Shown here: positions 5,785-7,329 of the stretch, one piece after another
Numbering within the stretch: position 1 is the stretch's first letter
Layout: each line of letters begins with the position of its first letter
Assembly: GCA_017883125.1 (NCBI GenBank)
Contig: JADGOD010000256.1
Location: 1 to 7,329 of the forward strand
Reading direction: 5' to 3'
Source of the DNA: Acidimicrobiales bacterium
Lineage (GTDB): Bacteria; Actinomycetota; Acidimicrobiia; Acidimicrobiales; RAAP-2
DNA: 7,329 nt
Made by a program: the position numbers and the translations under genes
Notes under the pieces: model-generated
Told to the model about the DNA's origin: nothing
Database searches by the model: none
Seen by the model: only the letters and a program-made list of their open reading frames with translations

Positions 5785-6213
5785 GTGCACACGATCGTCG
5801 TCGCATCAGACACCGCCGCCATCCGCCGCGAGATCTCCAGCGTCCTCGAGAGCCCTGAGATCGAGATCCTCGAAGCCTCCTCGGGGCCAGAGGCCATCGA
5901 GCTGGTCAAGGCCGGTGCGGTGGACCTGGTGATCGCCGACATCCAGATGGGGGCGATGGGAGCCATCGCCGTCTGCCTCGAGCTCCGCCTCGAGGCCTCC
6001 TACGACCAGATCGATCCTGTGCCGTTCCTCATGCTGCTGGATCGTCGACCTGACGTGTTCCAGGCCAAGCGATCCGGGGCGGAGGGCTGGCTGGTCAAGC
6101 CGCTCGACCCCATCCGGATCCGCCGGGCCGCCCGGGCCATGCTCGACGGTGACCGCTACGAGGATCTCTCCTACCAGCCGGTTCCCGTGCTGGTCGGCGA
6201 ATCCGACGCCTGA
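5785..6213 (+). CDS. Stand-alone response-regulator receiver-domain protein, partly degenerate
   Basis: The protein has 142 residues, about the length of one receiver domain plus a short tail, with no output domain. Seen: first strand IVVASD (4-9) with Asp9, phospho-acceptor candidate Asp52 in VIADIQMG (49-56), and the conserved lysine as LVKP (Lys105, Pro106). Two usual features are altered: the acidic pair after strand 1 is Ser8-Asp9 rather than Asp-Asp or Glu-Asp, and the switch Thr/Ser after strand 4 appears to be Leu85 in FLMLLD. It may bind phosphate or Mg poorly, or act by protein contact without phosphorylation. No histidine kinase gene is in the window. It is 11 bases upstream of a CBS/CorC-type gene and probably co-transcribed with it. 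The GTG at 5785 is preferred because of the promoter spacing. Confidence 0.85.
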   Translation: MHTIVVASDTAAIRREISSVLESPEIEILEASSGPEAIELVKAGAVDLVIADIQMGAMGAIAVCLELRLEASYDQIDPVPFLMLLDRRPDVFQAKRSGAEGWLVKPLDPIRIRRAARAMLDGDRYEDLSYQPVPVLVGESDA

Positions 6214-6224
6214 GCGCATCGTTC

Positions 6225-7067
6225 GTGGCTGACGAGGGACCGCACCCCGACGAACCCCAGAGGCACCGACGTCGACGTCTCCGCCACCGTGAAGAGGCGG
6301 TCCAGCCCGACGAGGAGAGCCGCAAGATCGCCGAGAACCTCTCGGCGCTGAGCGAGATCCAGATCCGCGAGGTCATGACCCCGCGGCTCGACGTCGAGAT
6401 GCTCACCACCCCGGTCTCGGCCTCCGACGTGGCCCGGGCCGTGCGCGAATCCGGGCACAGCTGCTACCCCGTGGTCCTCGACGACCTCGACGACATCGTC
6501 GGCCTCCTCTTCGTCAAGGACCTCTTCCGAGCCGGCAAGGGCGACCTCTTGGAGCCGGGTGCCTCGCTGAGCTCGCTCGAGATCTCCAAGCGCGTCCGGC
6601 CTCCGCTGCTGCTGCCTGAGTCGATGGACGTCCTCGAGGCGCTCGGTGAGATGCGGGCCCAGCGCCGGAGCGTGGCGCTCGTGGTCGACGAGCACGGCGG
6701 CGTGGCCGGCATCCTCTCGCTCAAGGACCTCCTCGAGCCCCTCGTCGGGGATCTGACCGATGAGCTGGCCGGCGAAGAGGAGCCCGAGGTCGTCCGGGTC
6801 GACGCCTCGCGCTGGCTGGTCGACGGCCAGATCACCCTCGACGACCTGGCCGAGTCCCTGGGGCTCGTCCTGCCCGAGGGGGAGTACGTGACCCTCGGCG
6901 GGTACATCTTCGACGGGCTGGGGTACATCCCGGCCGAAGGCGAGGAGCTCGACGCCCACGGGTGGCTCCTTCGCATCCACGCCATGGACAAGCGCCGGAT
7001 CTCCGAGGTCCTCATCCGGCGCCCCGAGGCGGGCGCCACCGGCGCCGCCAAGCACGCCTCGCGGTGA
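6225..7067 (+). CDS. CBS-pair / CorC_HlyC domain protein without membrane domain
   Basis: The 280-residue soluble protein has a charged N-terminal tail (Arg-rich at 15-22), a first CBS motif opening with REVMTPR (48-54), a second CBS motif (about 125-178, with VVDEHGG and GILSLKDLLE), and a CorC_HlyC domain (about 185-272, including DGQITLDDL and a TLGGYIFDGLG-like core). This is the cytoplasmic half of HlyC/CorC (CNNM-like) proteins; the DUF21 membrane domain present in full-length members is absent, as in the CorC proteins of enterobacteria, which are linked to Mg/Co handling. CBS pairs usually sense adenine nucleotides. The start is GTG at 6225, eleven bases after the receiver stop, without a clear Shine-Dalgarno; ATG at 6375 would cut into CBS1 and is unlikely. 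The ligand and partner membrane protein are unknown. Confidence 0.88.
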   Translation: MADEGPHPDEPQRHRRRRLRHREEAVQPDEESRKIAENLSALSEIQIREVMTPRLDVEMLTTPVSASDVARAVRESGHSCYPVVLDDLDDIVGLLFVKDLFRAGKGDLLEPGASLSSLEISKRVRPPLLLPESMDVLEALGEMRAQRRSVALVVDEHGGVAGILSLKDLLEPLVGDLTDELAGEEEPEVVRVDASRWLVDGQITLDDLAESLGLVLPEGEYVTLGGYIFDGLGYIPAEGEELDAHGWLLRIHAMDKRRISEVLIRRPEAGATGAAKHASR

Positions 7068-7093
7068 CGGATCGGCGCTCCGAAGGTCTTTGG

Positions 7094-7099
7094 TAGGGT
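7094..7099 (+). promoter_or_regulatory. Possible -10 box of the tRNA promoter
   Basis: TAGGGT fits TANNNT and lies 41 bases before the mature tRNA, leaving room for a processed leader. No -35 match is evident. Confidence 0.3.
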
Positions 7100-7104
7100 T
7101 CTCA

Positions 7105-7129
7105 CCCTGAGGCTGTCCTTCCGTCAGGG
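7105..7129 (+). repeat. Short inverted repeat in the tRNA leader
   Basis: CCCTGA (7105-7110) and TCAGGG (7124-7129) could form a six-base stem with a 13-base loop, ending 11 bases before the tRNA. It has no following T-run, so it does not look like a terminator for the CBS gene; it may be part of the tRNA precursor leader. Confidence 0.45.
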
Positions 7130-7140
7130 AGCTCGGCTGA

Positions 7141-7218
7141 CGGGCTGTGGCGCAGTTTGGTTAGCGCGCTGCGTTCGGGACGCAGAGGTCCCCGGTTCAA
7201 ATCCGGGCAGCCCGACCA
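7141..7218 (+). tRNA. tRNA-Pro (anticodon CGG), CCA encoded
   Basis: A complete cloverleaf can be folded by eye: acceptor CGGGCTG with CAGCCCG (7141-7147 and 7208-7214, seven of seven paired), D stem GCGC with GCGC, anticodon stem CTGCG with CGCAG around loop TTCGGGA, and T stem CCCGG with CCGGG around TTCAAAT. The anticodon is CGG at 7176-7178, reading proline CCG codons, with G at position 37 as usual in proline tRNAs. A73 and an encoded CCA end at 7218. The C1-G72 first pair also fits bacterial tRNA-Pro. The 3' half is a likely integration site, because the sequence composition changes right after it. Confidence 0.97.
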
Positions 7219-7329
7219 TTAAAGTGCCAGGTCAGCGGTACTAATTCTTTGAATCGGTGATACCACGATTTCCCGTCGTGCATCATCCGTGCATCATCTC
7301 CAAATCGCAGGACCTGGACTCTCTACGAC
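7219..7329. other. Low-GC sequence after the tRNA; possible edge of an integrated element
   Basis: By hand count 55 of 111 bases are G or C, clearly below the GC-rich genes to the left. No convincing coding sequence is seen. The stretch holds a tandem 11-bp repeat and a 7-bp inverted repeat (CCAGGTC at 7227-7233, GACCTGG at 7311-7317). Many actinobacterial prophages and conjugative elements insert at the 3' end of tRNA genes, and this segment would be the first bases of such an element. No integrase is in view, so this is inference from composition, repeats and position. Confidence 0.4.
7277..7298 (+). repeat. Tandem 11-bp direct repeat
   Basis: Two exact, adjacent copies of CGTGCATCATC (7277-7287 and 7288-7298) lie about 60 bases past the tRNA end. 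Short direct repeats near an attachment site can be arm-type integrase or excisionase binding sites. The copies overlap one arm of a small hairpin (CACGA 7264-7268, TCGTG 7276-7280). Confidence 0.8.

Noticed and set aside
4236..5966. Long minus-strand open frame of 576 codons opposite the ATPase pair
   Set aside because: It is a shadow: the plus strand encodes two intact P-loop ATPases with Walker motifs, while the antisense product is low-complexity Gly/Arg/Glu-rich and matches no family I recognise. Long antisense frames are common in GC-rich DNA.
6171..7055. Minus-strand open frame of 294 codons
   Set aside because: It lies opposite the CBS/CorC gene, which has two recognisable CBS motifs; the antisense product is low-complexity.
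7105..7129. Intrinsic terminator after the CBS/CorC gene
   Set aside because: The stem is only six base pairs with a large loop and no T-run follows.
7196..7324. Short minus-strand open frame in the low-GC right end, as a possible integrase end
   Set aside because: It is bounded by stops on both sides, runs into the tRNA, and has about 40 codons without any recognisable motif.

Overview
The window is GC-rich and gene-dense. It carries a WhiB-family regulator, which is known only from Actinomycetota and their phages, and a pair of ArsA/GET3-like ATPases of the kind found next to whiB genes in that phylum. The MBL hydrolase, Nudix, ATPase-pair and WhiB set recalls, from memory, the Mycobacterium tuberculosis Rv3672c-Rv3681c neighbourhood, although order and orientation differ. 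The DUF929-VKOR pair is not part of that mycobacterial locus, so a deep-branching actinobacterium such as an acidimicrobial lineage is plausible. That placement is inference.

Layout, left to right. Positions 1-1757 (minus strand) hold a two-gene unit: a NUDT19-like Nudix hydrolase followed one base later by an MBL-fold hydrolase with a winged-helix tail, which runs off the left edge. Positions 1843-3307 (plus) hold a membrane-anchored DUF929 thioredoxin-fold protein and a VKOR membrane oxidoreductase, which together look like an extracytoplasmic disulfide-forming system. A WhiB gene (minus, 3562-3299) converges on VKOR with a 9-base overlap and is divergent from two translationally coupled ArsA/GET3-like ATPases (plus, 3700-5732). 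Positions 5785-7067 (plus) hold a stand-alone, partly degenerate receiver protein and a CBS-pair/CorC_HlyC protein without a membrane domain. A complete tRNA-Pro(CGG) lies at 7141-7218. The last 111 bases after it drop to about 50% GC (hand count, 55/111) and contain a tandem 11-bp repeat and an inverted repeat, as expected at the edge of an element integrated at the tRNA 3' end.

The central genes share a redox and envelope theme. The DUF929 protein and VKOR probably oxidise exported proteins, WhiB proteins carry redox-sensitive Fe-S clusters, and GET3-like ATPases handle membrane proteins or act as chaperones. The two ATPases have complementary active-site residues and probably work as a heterodimer. 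Three genes (Nudix, first ATPase, receiver) have a TANNNT -10 box 6-10 bases before the start codon and no Shine-Dalgarno sequence, which suggests leaderless transcripts. The whiB, DUF929 and second ATPase genes have recognisable ribosome-binding sites. No CRISPR array, insertion sequence, riboswitch or convincing intrinsic terminator was seen, and there is no gene-free stretch longer than about 140 bases.
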